Below are positions 12,901 to 32,710 of a stretch of 64,000 nucleotides of DNA, one piece after another (within the stretch, counting starts at the first letter, position 1; the number at the start of each line of letters is the position of its first letter). Source of the DNA: Datnioides undecimradiatus (taxonomy: Eukaryota > Chordata > Actinopteri > Lobotiformes > Datnioididae). The notes below the pieces were generated by a model. That model saw nothing but the letters and a program-made list of their open reading frames with translations. It had not been told where the DNA came from and made no database searches. Location of the stretch: the NCBI GenBank assembly GCA_008933995.1, contig WARS01000009.1, positions 186,001 to 250,000 on the forward strand, read 5' to 3'. Made by a program: the position numbers and the translations under genes.

Positions 12901-15213
12901 TGTCCCTGACCTACTGTTTCTATTCTATTACCCAATGAGCAATGTTATGCCAGTATGTGAACACTGACACGTTCCTGTGCGTTTCTATTTGCAGAGAAAC
13001 CAACAAAGACAGACGTGAGCCCCAGTAAGTCTGCAGAATATTACACAAATCCACATTTTAAATAATCAGTTAATGTCTCTCTTCATACTCCGGGCGTCAA
13101 CGCTTATTTTCTGGGTTCATGTTTCGCATTGGTTGTTTTCGTTTGTCCCCTTGTTTGCGCGCGAAGTCGTGTGTTTCCTGTCTAATCGCGATTGGCTGAG
13201 GGAGCGTGTGATCCAGTGGATTCAGGAGGAGGTGGAGTCTGAGAACCAGGCCTCGAATGCGACCTCAGCCAATGAGCTCCTGCAAACGTACTTCAAGGTC
13301 ACAACGTTTAGTTTTACAAGCCATTAACTTGAGTTTACATCATAAAAAACAAGTAAAAACACCAAAATAAAGGTGACTTCAGATGCAGAGTAACTGAATG
13401 AGACGTTTAAAATGCGTCTGGGTGTTACAGATGTATGACAACGGGGATTCAGAGCTCGACTCCAAGGAGTTCCTGAGCTTCCTGAAACATAACGAGACGG
13501 CCCTCAACCTCACGTACTCCAGTACTCTGGAGATGAACCTGCTGCTGAGGTACACACACACACACACACACACACACAGTGATGTGATGAGTAACAACTG
13601 TTAATAGCGGACCGGAGGATAATCTCACAGTAGTTTACTATGCTACAAACTCATTGGTTTAGGTGATGTTTATAAAGTTTTGTTTGCATAATTTTGTTTT
13701 ATTTGATAGGAATTAATCCAATCTAAGTATATAAATGATGAAAATTACATTTCAACACATTTCAGGAAAGTGCAAAAAAGTCCAAAAGTAACCAAAGTGC
13801 TCATAATACTGCACAACCCATTTAAGATCATGTAAATATAAGTAAATTATAAGTTTTCGTTATTATAATTATAAGCAGTTCAATTAAAAGAACGGTAATG
13901 ATAAAAGTTGTTAAATAGATGCAGTACACTGAAGTACACTGAAGTACACTGAAGTAAAAAGTAGCAGAAAAATGGAAATACTCAAGTAAAAATACCTAAA
14001 AGTAGTAGTACTTTAACTGTGTAACTGTGTTACTCATCACCGCTGCATCCATGATAATCATGACTGTCATGTGACCTTTAAAGCATCACATACTGTGCAA
14101 GGGTTTCCATCTTGGTTTTTAGAAAGTCATTTAAGCCTCATTTGCATGGTCAACGTGCAGAATCCTCCGTTAACCTCACTCTGTCTGTCTCTCAGGTCTC
14201 TGTGCGTCGATGCTTTGATAGAGCTCTCGGATGAAAACGCAGACTGGAAGCTGAGTTTGACCGAGTTCATCAACTGTCTGACGCCCACCTACCACCCATA
14301 TGAGAGAAGTAACCTGAAATCAACGGACACACACTTTTCTGATTGTCTTTGCGGTTGAGTGGATGTTTTTCTCATGTGTCCGTGCCTGTGTGTGTTTTCT
14401 CGTGCGTGTGTGTGAAGAGTGTGCTCTGGAGGACGAGGTGTTCGAGGACGGGGCTGAAACACAGATGGAGTGTAACAAGTGTGTGTGTGCCTGTGGAAAC
14501 TGGGTCTGCACCGCTCTGACCTGCACCGGTGAGGACTGCAGTTTGATCCGAGGCTCTGCTCAGAGTCGGATTTGGCTTTTCTGCGTCCACAGGTCGGTGG
14601 TTTTACGCTTGTGACGCGATCGTCTGTGTTTCAGGGGAGCATCAGGTAGATGAGGATGTAAAGACAGGAGAAGAAGAAGAGGAAGAAATGACAGAAGAAG
14701 AGTGGAGCAGGAGGGTGGCTGAACTCAACGCTTTACAGGTGGACAGTCAACACTGAGCTGCTGTGATGTGGAAACGTAATCCTTAAACAGTAATTACATT
14801 TCTTTACAAGTTTGCTTTAAATAAGCTCTTCACACATGAAGACACATATTATATTTGAGCAGATTGACCTTGAATGCACCACGAAGATGACTTTCTATAT
14901 TATATTATATCACAGCATTTGATAGTAATACATGAAGCTGACTACACGTACGAATGAACAGGTTTAAATCTCTGCAAGTTCATTTTTATGGTGTTCAGAA
15001 CTGAATAAAAGCTGTTTTAATCCTATTGATTAATAGATAATAATTAATATATAATTAATAATAATTAATTTAACAGTGTGGTCATTTAGAGTTAAAGTAC
15101 ATGTCTGTTACAGTGTGTCCTTTCCTCTCAGGTATACAGCATATACACTGTTAGCTGTACCTTTAAAGAGCTTGTACTTGTTCCAACAGGAGTCCGTCGC
15201 CATGGAGACCTGA
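9933..15213 (+). CDS. fstl1: Follistatin-related protein 1 (secreted SPARC-family glycoprotein)
   Basis: The coding exons are 9933-10010, 12441-12530, 12688-12817, 12995-13024, 13167-13297, 13431-13549, 14196-14308, 14418-14528, 14635-14738 and 15190-15213, giving 309 residues against 308 in human FSTL1. Order of domains: a leucine-run signal peptide (about 1-22), a follistatin-like Cys module ([13 protein letters not shown]), a Kazal-like module ([16 protein letters not shown]), a SPARC-type extracellular EF-hand pair ([23 protein letters not shown]), a von Willebrand C-like segment ([18 protein letters not shown]), and an acidic tail. The family binds BMP/activin-type ligands and receptors outside the cell and acts in heart, muscle and lung. 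The start was chosen because ATG follows the acceptor directly, as in human, where exon 1 is non-coding. The last coding exon (ESVAMET then stop) replaces human ETAEKTK...; reading through the previous donor would end in VDSQH instead. Which fish paralogue (a or b) is not decided. Confidence 0.95.
10990..11037 (+). repeat. (GAT)n microsatellite
   Basis: Two blocks of gatgat repeats separated by ggtct, inside the first coding intron of fstl1. Confidence 0.9.
11090..11250 (+). repeat. Teleost interspersed repeat (GCTAGCATGCTAACG family)
   Basis: The words tcagcctcagctgtacttt, gtgctagcatgctaacgtg, aaatgaagatgacgaatatg and gagctcaaagcagcattg appear in the order of a frequent fish repeat I remember (usually followed by tgttagcatgctgacg...). 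It is a truncated copy inside the first coding intron of fstl1. Boundaries are approximate. Confidence 0.6.
13920..14045 (-). repeat. Fragment of the AAGTAC-rich repeat with an 11-base tandem
   Basis: Three tandem copies of acactgaagta lead into aagtaaaaagtagcag, aaatactcaagtaaaaa and gtactttaactgtgtaac, ending catcaccgctg. This is the reverse orientation of the repeat at 7144-7577. It lies in a fstl1 intron. Confidence 0.55.
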
Positions 15214-15748
15214 GGACACACCCACTGCCCCTGCAGCAGCCAATCAGGGGCTGAGTTCTCTTGAACTGCCAGTTTCAGTTTTATAGCATCTCCAATCAGC
15301 ACTGCTTATTTTTGGATCGAGGTGATTTAAAGTGGTGCATACAAAGAATATTTTTATAATTTTGCCACATCAGTTATATTTCTATGTTTCCCTGCACAGC
15401 ATTGTTTATTTTCACATATCTTTATGGGGTTTTTGTGTTGTTTGTTTGTGCTTTTACATTTTAAAAGATTGCCTGATGTGTAATTTTGGCAGTTTTTAGG
15501 CTTTAGTTCAATTTGTTTCATTATTAAAGAGAAAAATATTTAAAACTGAAGCCGCAACAGATCTGCAAAGCATAGATCACTTCGTCAGGATTGCTTTAAA
15601 GACACTCAGGAGTTTGAGTCACTGTTTCATTTTTAACAAAATATTATATTTTGTATATTCATGTTGTTAAACTAATGTTTTTTAAAATATACTTTTACTC
15701 CAACAAACATTTTATTGTAGAACAAAATGTCAAATCCTGAAAAACTTT

Positions 15749-15754
15749 AATAAA
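15749..15754 (+). terminator. Poly(A) signal of fstl1
   Basis: AATAAA lies 536 bases after the fstl1 stop codon, with no earlier better candidate noticed. Cleavage would be expected near 15770, which is almost exactly where the opposing runx transcript should also end. Confidence 0.65.
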
Positions 15755-15789
15755 AAATGGAAAAGTGATACATGAATGTGCTTCAGTTA

Positions 15790-15795
15790 TTTATT
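15790..15795 (-). terminator. Poly(A) signal of the runx-like gene
   Basis: TTTATT on the plus strand reads AATAAA on the minus strand, about 180 bases past the runx stop codon. Expected cleavage is near 15770. Confidence 0.5.
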
Positions 15796-15976
15796 TATTG
15801 GTTAGCCCTAATTATAAATTATTACATTAAAAAAACATACAATTTCAAAACAATAAATAAGAATAAGTAAATAAGAACCGCAAACAGAAGTTACAATGCT
15901 GACAAATAAAGATTTGAAAACAAGAAGTTTAAAGCAACCCCCCCAAAAAAAAACCAAATTTGCAAAATCCAAGTTA

Positions 15977-17904
<1,928 letters not shown>

Positions 17905-18240
17905 TTACGTCATCAGACTGCGCCGAAAACCAACCTGTAAACGAAAAAAGTGATAACAGGAGCAGCAGCAGTGGCTTTTTGACCGACTGTGGTGAGGATT
18001 TTCAAGTTTTTATGAACCGTTTTCTGTCTCCCCCTCCTCTCCTCACCTCCTCCTCCTCCCTCCTCACCTCCTCCTCTCCTCACCTCCTCCTCCTGTCCGT
18101 CTTTTTCTTTTGACGCTTTCCCCGCATTGTGTTTGATTTACCGCAGTGTTTGAATAGGAGGGAACTGCGCCGCATTATCATTCAGATTTCACTGCCGGAG
18201 GGGAAGTTACTGCGGTCACACCACCTGTCCCCTCTGTGTT

Positions 18241-18242
<2 letters not shown>

Positions 18243-18307
<65 letters not shown>
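18243..18307 (+). repeat. (TG)n microsatellite
   Basis: About 32 uninterrupted TG units in the first intron of supt3h, some 250 bases from the promoter. Confidence 0.95.
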
Positions 18308-18311
<4 letters not shown>

Positions 18312-19027
18312 CTTAAGTCTGTTCTGCTATCTTGTTATTTCAAGCTCTTGGCTCAGCCTCTCCTCTCGTCACGTAGCTGACAGGCCTTGTTTTGGTTAAA
18401 CGATCCCAATATAACCGTATGTTTGTAAGAAGAGCGCATTATAAATTCAGTTTGATCGATAAATGGATTGATTACACATCTTAAAGACTTTTTATTGTCG
18501 GCTCTGATCCAACGCGACACAATCATTTGTCAGTTTATTCACTTCATTTAGTTGAAAACTAACGCAGTTCTGCAGTTAAGGTTATAATTTTCATTATGAT
18601 ATAATATTTATACTAAATAATACGGTAAAAATCAGGAGCATCTTAATCTGCTGCCTCCAAAATGATGTTTTAACCACAACTGAACATTATGAAGGAAGGA
18701 CTTACTTCAGGTCTGCTGTATTATTTGTCAAGTGTGGCTAATAAATGAGAAACTTGTTCAGATTCTAGTGTGCACTGATTGGCTTCACAACACAGCATCA
18801 AAGCAGCAGAAGTAGGAGCAGGTATACGGCATCAACGATCAATGTGATTTAAACGTCACACATAAAGAATAAACACAAGGTTGAATGTTGGTTGGTGCTG
18901 TCTGGACATCAGGCGCCCACAGCAGCAGAAGACATGAAACGAGACTCTGTTTAATCTCTATAATAAATAATCTCTGCTTCCTTGGTTTGTGTCTCTGCTC
19001 TGTCCGTGCTGTCAGGTGGATGTGGTT

Positions 19028-22000
19028 ATGAGCAGTCCCATGGCTGGCTCCGCCGCCTCCAGCTCTAAAGACCGTCCGGTTTCCAGGACCAGTTTCATTC
19101 CAGAGCTACAGAGCATGATGTAAGACACACACACACAAAGAGGGAGACTCACCCCAGTACAGCATCGGGCTGGGGCTGCTGAACAGACTGTTTGAAGCCA
19201 TAGGAACCTGTTTAGCGAATGACAGAGCCGCAGTAAGCACAGCGGGGAGTGTTTTGGATGACGTGACTTTGCAAAAAACAAACTCCAGGGATGAACAAGT
19301 GAAAGTTAGAAGTCCTGAAACAGACCTCGAGTCCTTATTTTATACACTTATACACACAGAGGAGTTAAACACACTTGTTACTGGTTTACTTTTCAAATTA
19401 AAAGCTACAGTAAGAAACCTTATACCAACTTAACACCAAGTTTAACATTAATATTACAAGAACATTGCACTGAAACCTAATGATTGATCAGCTGAGGAAA
19501 ACCCGTCACCGACAGTCTGAACAACACCGGAGCAGCAGCCAGTGAAACAGAAACACAGTCTGTCTGTCTTCCATGTAGAGCTGTGTTGACGTGTTGATTT
19601 GTTGGTGAGCTAATTCATTTTTGATAATTCGGACACTTTTATCTTTAATATCTTTTACTTAACAGTCATTTGATACATCAAAGAAACAAGTGGATATAAG
19701 CTGCAGTTTTACTCTGCAAACCCTAAAGTAATGTATAATCTCTGAGGTTCTCAGCAGTAGGAGTAGAAGAAGATCAGAGACACTTTGTGTAACTTTGCAC
19801 ATTGCAGCTGAAACGTTGAGATTAATGAAAATCTTTATGATCTGCATGTGTTTACACTCTGTGACTCAACAGTGTTTTATCTGCACCGTCACAAACTAGG
19901 ACCCTCCTGTGGGTTTTTCAGAAGAAGCCACACATGTGGTGTGACCTCATTAGTTAGTGTGTGTGTATGTGTGGGTGTGTGTGTGTGTTTTGGGGTACTC
20001 ACCTCGTCTTGTGTGCGGGCTGCAGAGCGATGGTGTTGGTGGTCAGAGAGGCTGAAACTCGACTAAACCCCAAAACCTAAAACCAACACTCAGCCTGAAG
20101 CCAAACCTCCGAACCTGAGGCCAACGCGCCCACAACCCCAAACCAAAGCCCAGTCCCACCTGTGTGACTGTCCAATCACGGCACAGGTACGGGGTGGGGG
20201 GTTGTCTGGTGTTTGTATGTGACAGAGAAAGAATAGATGGAGGCACAGAGAAGAAGTGATGGAAGGAACGAGCCTCAGGATGTGGCTTCAGGTCGGCCTG
20301 CCGCCATGGAAGTGGCTTCCCTGGATGCAAATCGAGGTTGGACCAAACCGTGGTCGGAGTGTGTGTGTGGCCTGTCGACCCCAGTGTGTGTGTGTGTGTG
20401 TGAGTGTGTGTGAGTGTGAAGACAGGAGAGAGACGGACGGAGACAGAGAAACATTTACAGACATAAACAAACATTTGCTATGTGTTCATCTGAACAGCGA
20501 CACGATGATCATTTAATCTCATTTAATCCCATTTAATTTATTCTTTGAGATGTGACACTGACTTTTATTATTGACTTTCATGCTCATGCTGTTTTAATAA
20601 TCAGATAGATGTTCTATTTATCTGTATTTACAAGATTATTAGGATATCTTATTCAAATTATTATTATTTTTATACATCCACTGTCTGGTTTTGTGGTTTT
20701 GCTGCTTTGACACATTTTAACAGCAGCTTGACGAGAAAAACTAAAGACAAGAAACGAGAAGTTTGAGTTTCTCAACAGAAAATAATAATATTAAGTAGTA
20801 ATGTAGTAAAATAGTGCTGAAATCAGCCAATCAGCAGTGAGCTTGTTGTAACAACCAGCTGCTCACTTTAACTGTGGTTCAGAGGCTCAACATCACTTTG
20901 ACTGATATATGTCATCTGCGTGTGTGTGTGTGTGTGTGTGTCAGGTTCGCTCTGGGAGACGCTCGCAGGCCGCTGCACGAGACAGCAGCCCTGGTGGAGG
21001 ACATCGTGCACACGCAGCTCATCACCATGGTAACGTCGATACAGCACAGTTGTGCACAGCTCCCAACATTCTCCTTCATCAGTGTGAGACTTTAATCGAC
21101 TTACGTGAAAACGTCGACTAATTGGCGCTTCCTGTTTGTTCGCCAGCTGCATCACGCCTGCGAGGGGGCGGCTCTTCGCGGGTCGCGGGTCATTTCAGCC
21201 GAGGACATCCTGTTTCTGATGAGGAGGGACAAGGTGAACCAAAAATGCCACCACATCTAAGTAGTGAGGGGCTAACTGCTGTGTGTGGCTAATTATTAGT
21301 TAATTAACACCTGGATCATCATTAACTACAGTGTGGCCCTCCTTAGGGAAGTATAATCGATGAGTCATCAGTTATCACATTGTTCCACGTTCGTTCCTCG
21401 CGCTCCTGCTCTTAAACTTAATTAGTTCCTCATTCGTTGCCTGGTGACCAATCAAATGTCTTGTCTCTTATTGTAAAACTTAGGAAAAACTCAAAATCTC
21501 TCATCATGAATGATTTGTGTGAATTTTAACAAATGAATCTCTCTTTATGTTTTCTTGGTCTCTCTCTCTCTCTCTCGCTCTCTCTCGATGTCTCTTGACC
21601 AGAGGAAGGTGGCGAGGTTATTAAAATATCTCCAGTTTCGAGATTATAAATCCAAACTACTCAAAACTCTAGAGGACGAAGAGACGCAGCCAGAAACAGG
21701 TGCACACACACTGACACACACACTGACACACACACACACACACACACAGTTTATTATTAAGTCTATATATGTTTGCTGGTGTGTTGGTGCAGGTGGCAAC
21801 CAGCGGAGGCAGCGCTTGGCCCAGGACTTCCTGGTGTGGATGGATCAGACCGGCGAGCTGCTGTCATTGGCCGAGCGGCAGGAAGTAGACCCCATCAAAC
21901 AAGAGCGGATGGAGGTGAGGCGACGCTCGGCGTACACGCTGAGGGCGATGATAAGAACGATTCACAACTGTTTGCCGCTTCTCTGTATTCGCAGCGTTTA

Positions 22001-23354
22001 GAGCGTCAGACTCGATCCATGGACCCGGCTCAGTACTCCGAGTTCTGCGAGAGCCGGCAGCTCAGCTTTGGTACGGTTTTAAGGGGGGCGAGCCAGGTGT
22101 TTGTGCTTCACTGTCATGTCGGCCATCTTTATACACAGTTTATGCATCTCACAAACACTTGAGTAGTTTTATCATTTCGATCCCCGCACAGTGAGCTCAG
22201 CTCGCGTCTTCTTGTGTCCTCTGTCGTCTGAATGTGTCTCCAGCTAAGAAGGCGTCAAAGTTTCGGGACTGGCTGGACTGCAGCAGCTTAGAGCTGAAAC
22301 CCAACAGCATGGCCATGGAGATCCTGTCGTACCTGGCCTATGAGACTGTTGCCCAGGTAACGAGCCGAGTCACGACGTCACGCATTATCCTGCTAATTAA
22401 AGCCTCTATCTGCTTTACACACTAAGTCTGTCTCCTGCTTCCTTTCTTCTTCTCCTCTCCTTCTGCAGATCGTGGACTTGTCTCTGTTGGTGAAGCAGGA
22501 AATGACCGCCAAGACGAATCCCATCAGTCACGTGATCTCTGCCAGTTATATCCACTACAACACACACACCGAGGTCATTACGTCGCTTCAGTTGTTTTAA
22601 GAACTGACCGCCGCAGTTGTGTTTGGAGTCAACAAATGAAACCATGTTGTTTTTTCTCTCCACCAGGTAAAAAAGGACCCAGACTCACCTGAAGCCACAC
22701 CCCCTTCCACCCCAGGCTCCTCCCACTCATCAAAGCCCCTCCTACAGGGTAACGGCAGTCTGGACGGCCGGGCGAGACAGAGGAAACGCAAAAAGGTGTG
22801 TTGGGTCTGCAGAACGTCTGACCTGGACAGGCGACTCATCATTTCAGTCGTGTCTCTGAGCAGAAATGTTTCTTAAACGACGATTTGCTGCTTTTCTTTG
22901 TTGCCTGCGTGTAAACAAAGAGATCTGGTGCTTTAGACTGACAGTCGGGGAACAGCTGCAGCTTTAAGACGTCACTTTAAGCTCTGGGGAAGTGCGTTTT
23001 TCACGTTTTATTGAAATTTCATAGTTAAAACGACTGATCTGAGTCCACACTGTGTGGTTTGTTTCAGAGCTGTCCGGCTGCAGTGGAGCCGCCGAGCGGT
23101 GCCATCCAGCCCTGTCACATCAGAGAGGCTATCAGAAGATACAACTACAGACACACAGTACGTACGCGCACGCACACACACGCTGGGGTACAGCTTTTTT
23201 AACGTTATCCTTGACGTATCAACATCCATCCACTTTAAGTGGATGGATGTTGATACGTCATGGATAACGTAGAGCGACAGAAACATGTCAAACTGTCCTC
23301 CTTCTCTCCCAGAGTGCCTACTGGAGGAGCGGGATGGCCTTCCTCACCTGCTGA
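19028..23354 (+). CDS. supt3h: SPT3-like transcription initiation factor subunit (SAGA/TFTC histone-fold protein)
   Basis: Coding exons are 19028-19119, 20945-21029, 21147-21233, 21603-21699, 21793-21914, 21995-22070, 22244-22356, 22469-22573, 22667-22795, 23068-23157 and 23313-23354, closing to 345 residues. An untranslated exon ends at 17991, and the start codon lies 12 bases into the next exon at 19016. The N-terminal part is the SPT3/TAF13-type histone fold: [60 protein letters not shown]. The conserved centre [22 protein letters not shown] and [15 protein letters not shown] and the end [16 protein letters not shown]...GMAFLTC match vertebrate SUPT3H. The protein is a subunit of the SAGA and TFTC coactivators that help place TBP at promoters in the nucleus. 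Exon 9 (coding exon 8) ends at a weak donor (gtcatt). Exon 10 adds a Pro/Ser-rich and basic linker that may be fish-specific. One intron carries a striking palindrome. Confidence 0.95.
23202..23270. repeat. 69-base near-perfect inverted repeat (hairpin)
   Basis: Two 34-base arms (23202-23235 and 23237-23270) are reverse complements with a single mismatch and a one-base centre at 23236. It occupies nearly half of the 155-base intron between the last two coding exons of supt3h (23158-23312). The RNA would fold into a long hairpin with essentially no loop. Confidence 0.95.
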
Positions 23355-23408
23355 AGACGATCACACGCATCCTTACCTGCACAAATGTTTGTTTTGCTCT
23401 ATCGTTGT

Positions 23409-23414
23409 AATAAA
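23409..23414 (+). terminator. Poly(A) signal of supt3h
   Basis: AATAAA in ttgtaataaagag, 55 bases after the supt3h stop codon, giving a very short 3' UTR. Confidence 0.75.
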
Positions 23415-23528
23415 GAGTTTTCAGTAAAGCTTGTGTTTGTGTTTCCGTCCAGACTTTGTTTGAAACGCCTGATCAGCGTCTGAGTTGGACGAACACTCGA
23501 TGCAACTTCGCCGTTGTTGAAAAGAAAC

Positions 23529-23534
23529 TTTATT
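23529..23534 (-). terminator. Poly(A) signal of cdc5l
   Basis: TTTATT on the plus strand (AATAAA on the minus strand) lies about 275 bases past the cdc5l stop. It is only about 115 bases from the opposing supt3h signal, so the two 3' ends nearly meet. Confidence 0.7.
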
Positions 23535-23806
23535 GGTCACTAATACAGAAACACAAGGGCTCACTGAGCATGCTCAAAACTCAGCTTGTGACATCATAGC
23601 AACACGGAGGCGGGGCTTATCGCCGGAACTGCCGCAACACATTGAAAATGACAGAGGGGTTCAATACGACGGATCGGAGGACTGCAGAGCGAGGGCTCGT
23701 CTCTCACAGCGGCCGTCAGCTCAGGAGCAGCGACGCCATGATGAGTATTTGCATGTGACTTGTATGAGTGTGTGTGTGTACAGTGTGTGTGTGTGTGTGT
23801 GTGTGT

Positions 23807-29315
<5,509 letters not shown>

Positions 29316-30154
29316 CTTGGCGGCTCGTTGCTCTCTCCTCCCTCAGTAAAACTGTTATAACTGATTCTCAACCAGTCGTGGAGACAAGTGGCGTTCACAA
29401 TATCCACTCAAACAAAGTCCAACACACAGAGAAATGCGAGGGACTAACGAACGTGCACCAAACCGGAAACTGGTGTCGCAGAATTCAACGGGTCCGCCGA
29501 AATGTATTGTGGGTACTATCGTACAAGTGTTACGAGAAAATTTGTTCTTCTATCGACTAGTGCTTCCTGTTTACCACAACACGTTAATTAAATCATTTTC
29601 TCTAATTACTCCTCTTTTTTTGTAATGTTTAAAGTGAGCACAGTCATTTCCTACTACAGCCCCAACCTACCCATAATCTTACCCCCGGCCTTCAGGCCAA
29701 CGGGGCAGGGGACTTTATTTGAAGAGGGGGACATATTTCGACGTAACACCACCTTTCATCAAAATGCCAATTTATGCTTTGCTTTCAAGTTCTTTTCATA
29801 CAAATATGAAATTAATACGTTTTAATCAACATTTCTTTGGTGTTAACACACTTCTAAGTGCAATAAAATCCATTTAATAGCTAGAATGACTGCATAATGA
29901 TAATATAAACAAGAGAGACAATAAAAGTAACTCATAAATACCAGAGTTTTACAATTTCATATGATTCTGCCTTTCCATACATACATACATATACATTTAT
30001 GTACTATGCATTTTTAAATAGTTACAATTGCTGGCTTTGATGAATGCACCTATATTAAATTCTGGATTGATGTTACTAATATATTATGTGTTGTTAAGAT
30101 ACATTTTCAGAAAAGACATATTGTTCTTTATTATAATAATAATAATAATAATAA

Positions 30155-30185
<31 letters not shown>

Positions 30186-31257
30186 AATGTGCATTCGTAT
30201 TAAGTATGGTTGCATTGGGAATAATGCAATAGCACCGTCTTGTGGTTTTATTATTATATACATTCATTTTCCTATATTTTTGCTCAGGCCTATGCAGTGT
30301 TCATGGAATATTTGAACTACTATTTAGGATTTTATCTCAGCTAAAGACTCCACCTGCTGTCACCACTCACAATCATTCAACACTCGAGAAATCACACTAT
30401 TTTATGGTTCAGGTTCATAACCTGAATGAACTCTTATACACATATCGAAGTGTGCAGCAGAAGTTATGTAGAGAGATAACAGAATCTCTAAATGTTGCTT
30501 ATTCTGAGCTACAGTCAAGCTCAGGTTGATGTTGCACTTATATAACTGTCGCTGCTGCAGCACGACATCGTGGCAGTAGTTGCATTAAATGAGGCGCTGC
30601 AGTCATGATGTGACCTTGGCCTTACAATCTCTCGTTTCTATGAGAACTTCAGTGACGATCCAATCAACTGCTTATTGATTCAAATGCCTGAAAGCACCAG
30701 AAAGCAGTCAGATGGAGCGATGATGTTTTTATTTCAACTCTGTATCTGAGGTACATATTTACTGATTTCACACGAATGATACCAGGCTACATGTATGTTC
30801 TTCACACGTTAGCACGACACGGAGAACACTTACATCAACATGACAACAGACATGCACAAACAAGGCAGAGACGGGAGTGAGCACTGGTGGCTGACTGCAC
30901 CGACCAACCGCTGGCCAGAACACAACGAACCAACCAATCACGATGGCTGATATTACTGACTCGACGGGGTGCAGGGGTGAGGAGAGGACGAGGGGAGACA
31001 GAAAAGGGGGGGGCTGATGTGGAGAGGAGGTGAGGGAGAAGAAAAGAGGAGAGGAGAGGGGCTAATACCTAAAATATTAAGACAAGTCGTAACACTGAGC
31101 ACCATAATAAACAATAAATAATATCTTCAGTATTGACAATAAATATTAATAATCTCATAAATAACATTATTATCCCATTTCAATAACATATATCCTCAAA
31201 TCTGATATGAGCTGCACACTTTCCCATCAAATATTATGATTTACCTTACTGCGGTGG

Positions 31258-31289
<32 letters not shown>

Positions 31290-31636
31290 ACATGCACTAG
31301 CTCTCGCTTTCTCACAGACACACACACACACACTCACACGCACACACACACACACACACACAGAGACACCTTTTATTTCCATTCTCTCTCTTTAAGTACA
31401 ATTCAGTCCAGTGTTACAAGAGCAATACTGTAGGAGCAGGGACACAGGGTCATGTAAAGGTGGTTTAAAGGTGATGCTTAGCTAGTTGGGGGGGGGGGGT
31501 CACATGCAGACTGATATGTACAACTGTAAACTCCCTCAGCCCCTCCCTCCCTTAAACCCCCACCTTCTCGTCTCTCTGCCTCTCTTATCTTCTCCTCCCT
31601 CTACCACCTCCCTCTTCCCTCTGCCTCCACGTTTGT
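29316..31636. other. Intergenic region between cdc5l and napb
   Basis: The first part (29316-29560) should hold the cdc5l 5' UTR and promoter. No coding exon was found. A compound (AAT)n/(AAG)n tract sits at about 30132-30186, (CA)n tracts at 31259-31284 and 31317-31362, and purine-rich DNA near 30965-31065. TTTATT words at 30728-30733 and 31372-31377 are candidate poly(A) signals for napb on the minus strand; I cannot tell which is used. Confidence 0.6.
30132..30186 (+). repeat. Compound (AAT)n(AAG)n microsatellite
   Basis: About ten ataat/aataat units run directly into about nine aag units. Frames with poly-Ile and poly-Arg across it are artefacts. Confidence 0.95.
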
Positions 31637-32500
31637 CTATTTCAGGTCCCCGGCGTCTCCCTGGATGGTCTTTTTGATGCGGAGCAGCATCGTGGTCAGC
31701 CACTGGTCCAGACGAGACACCGAGTCGAACTCCTTCACGGCCTCCGTGAACGCCTCGCTGTTCTGCTCCTCGTGGGCTTCTAGGAGTTTCTGTGTCGACC
31801 GAACATGAAAGTTAGGCGCCATGTTTCGGCCATGCCGGCAATCAGACTTTCATCCAGGCGAAAGTGCTAAAGCATTAGCATCATATTAGAATTTCACAGT
31901 TTTTGACTGACTCAGCGTTTAAAACCCTGTAAGCACTCTGCCTTATGGACTTTGTCATGTAAATATCCCATTTTGTTACGATATAGAGGTGTTAATTCAA
32001 AGAAAATAATTTATTTTATAATTTAAAATCAAAGAATACAACCATAGAAAACATGTCCTGCTTTTAAATGTAACATAAAGTGATTTACTGCTGGTAATAT
32101 ATTAAAACTACGTGTCCGTTAATACAACCTTTATGGACAATCAGAGGGTTATGTGGTGGAAAAAGGTATTTTTGTGGCAAATTAAAAACTCTTTATGAAT
32201 AATTAGATAATTAAAATCCTCTTTTAAGTGTTTTCATGTTTAGTTTTAAATGTTAGGGAATAGAAATACCTTTAACAGTTTGAGCTCTCTGGAGTCTGAG
32301 AAGGCTGGAAACATCTCCTCATACTTCTCTATGGCCAGCTGAAACACACACACACACACACACACACACGCATTCATTTTAGTTACATTGACACATGAGG
32401 TCAAACTACAACACATTTAAAATGATTTACATCCATGCATCCATGCAGCAGTTTGCACGTGTGTGTACATGGCTGTGGGACAGTCTCAGTATGGGCTCAG

Positions 32501-32537
<37 letters not shown>

Positions 32538-32645
32538 CTTGGCGTTCAGTTCGTCGACTATGAAGTGACACAGTGAGGCCTTGAAGAAATACTCTTTAGC
32601 GTTGTACTTCAGCAGAGGATTGTCCATGGTGCTCATAGCAACCTG

Positions 32646-32710
<65 letters not shown>

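Noticed and set aside
22574..22666. Reading supt3h straight through 22573 into the following intron
   Set aside because: It meets a stop codon within 30 bases, whereas splicing at the weak donor keeps the frame into an exon that leads to the conserved C-terminus.
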